Origin: Mucilaginibacter flavidus
GTDB taxonomy: Bacteria > Bacteroidota > Bacteroidia > Sphingobacteriales > Sphingobacteriaceae
DNA: 64,000 nucleotides
Reading direction: 5' to 3'
Assembly: GCF_024055575.1 (NCBI RefSeq)
Contig: NZ_JAMXOE010000020.1
Location: forward strand, 60,685-124,684
The translations under genes and the position numbers were made by a program. The notes beneath the pieces are model-generated. The model had not been told where the DNA came from. It saw only the letters and a list, made by a program, of their open reading frames with translations, and did not search any database. Shown piece by piece: positions 63,415 through 64,000 of the stretch (its first letter is position 1; every line of letters starts with the position of its first letter).

Positions 63415-63720
63415 TCATATTACCAAGTATGCAAAAATTGCTATCCCGCTAAAAACGATAATATTAAGAAAAAAAATAATGGTGAGACTTCTTACAATTT
63501 CGCTATTCTTATACATAAACGACTCGTATTGCAATTCATTAAATGCCAAAAAAGGAATCGCGCATTTGCAAATGAATTTGAAGAAACGAAACTTAACCTC
63601 GCTCATCTTCCTTAAGGAAATCTCCTGCTCGATCATCCTTTTTTGAGCGATATCCGTGGAACATAAGTATTCTAAGATCAACTCCAAATTCGTATGCGCT
63701 GAAATATTTTCTTTTTCCAT
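63415..63720 (-). CDS. Hypothetical small membrane protein
   Basis: 101 residues from ATG 63720 (MEKENISAHTNLELILEYL). A soluble helical N-terminal half is followed by two hydrophobic segments (FFKFICKCAIPFLAF weak; IIFFLNIIVFSGIAIFAYLV strong). No family recognised. The longer reading from 63837 is not supported. It precedes the orphan toxin fragment on the same strand; a relation to it (for example as immunity for an older toxin) is possible but unproven. Confidence 0.5.
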   Translation of the reverse strand: MEKENISAHTNLELILEYLCSTDIAQKRMIEQEISLRKMSEVKFRFFKFICKCAIPFLAFNELQYESFMYKNSEIVRSLTIIFFLNIIVFSGIAIFAYLVI

Positions 63721-63962
63721 TTTTTTAATTTTTTCAATACGTCCCCTGAACCGACTCAATAACCAATTGCTCCCCCAATAAGCCTTCCGAGTAGAACAGT
63801 TAAAGGCGCAAAAGGTCCGCCTAACAATCCCTTTCACGTCCTAAAAAAGTTCACACTGATACTTTACACTGTTCCAAAAGTAAAATTAATGAGACCGTTG
63901 CAGAATAAAAACATATAACATATTGTTAAATAGATAGTTAAGTATTTTTTGTATAATTAGAC

Positions 63963-64000
63963 ATGCCAACGAATACACAACAACTGAGCTTTTCGGCACT
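63963..64000 (+). CDS. Start of an unknown gene, cut by window end
   Basis: ATG at 63963 opens a frame (MPTNTQQLSFSA) to the edge. Upstream, TATTTTTTG near 63945 with a TTG about 17-19 bases before could be a promoter. Too short to identify. Confidence 0.35.
   Translation, partial: MPTNTQQLSFSA

Overview
The window looks like a chromosome segment of a Bacteroidota bacterium, most likely Sphingobacteriaceae (Mucilaginibacter/Pedobacter type). This is inferred from content, not from a marker gene. Supporting signs are DUF4199, DUF3606, DUF6443 and DUF5977 families, a remnant of a T9SS sorting tail, RHS/tail-fibre-like cassettes, promoters of the TTG-N19-TAnnTTTG type, few Shine-Dalgarno sites and abundant REP-like palindromes. 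No complete rRNA or tRNA gene and no CRISPR array was seen.

0-17 kb is mostly ordinary metabolism: the 3' end of an IS200-like transposase, an M1 peptidase, a VOC protein with a sugar porter, a clan AA protease, an acyltransferase, a patatin, a lone receiver, a DOT1-like methyltransferase, an ArsR-SDR-PhzF operon, an M28 peptidase and a GH42 beta-galactosidase. 17-22.4 kb is a short accessory patch: an ABC-type ATPase overlapping an HNH nuclease (a Septu/PtuAB-like pair) whose nuclease half is reached only by a -1 frameshift at a run of nine A, then a membrane-anchored TPR protein. 22.8-29 kb holds DoxX, a small lipoprotein, an AraC regulator, a REP/BIME cluster, two tandem PqiA-like proteins and a VOC protein. 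29-30.3 kb is a gene graveyard (DUF4199, T9SS tail, aldo/keto reductase and tRNA 3'-end fragments).

30.3-62 kb is the main island. Two related ~125 bp segments in the same orientation lie 30.2 kb apart (30312 and 60529). Just inside the left one is a rightward operon encoding FN3, GspC-like, GspK-like, two pseudopilins and GspF. Just inside the right one is a leftward operon encoding GspG, prepilin peptidase, GspE, secretin, GspL/PilM-like and GspM/PilO-like proteins. Together they cover nearly all parts of a type II secretion/type IV pilus machine. Downstream of the leftward half, on the same strand, are two tail-fibre-like proteins, a large RHS-associated protein, an RHS protein with a DUF5675-like tip, and a lipoprotein that is probably its immunity protein. 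Next come an XRE regulator divergent from an ATPase plus two tyrosine recombinases, an orphan RHS tip (M91-like metallopeptidase) with its own lipoprotein, and a RAYT gene framed by REP pairs. Outside the right repeat are a frameshifted copy of the GspK-like gene and a third toxin fragment (URI/GIY-YIG-like).

My reading is that the RHS and tail-fibre proteins have Sec signal peptides and could be substrates of the encoded type II-like machine, with the recombinase module linked to turnover of toxin tips. Both are hypotheses from gene order. All similarity statements come from motifs recognised by eye; no database search was run.
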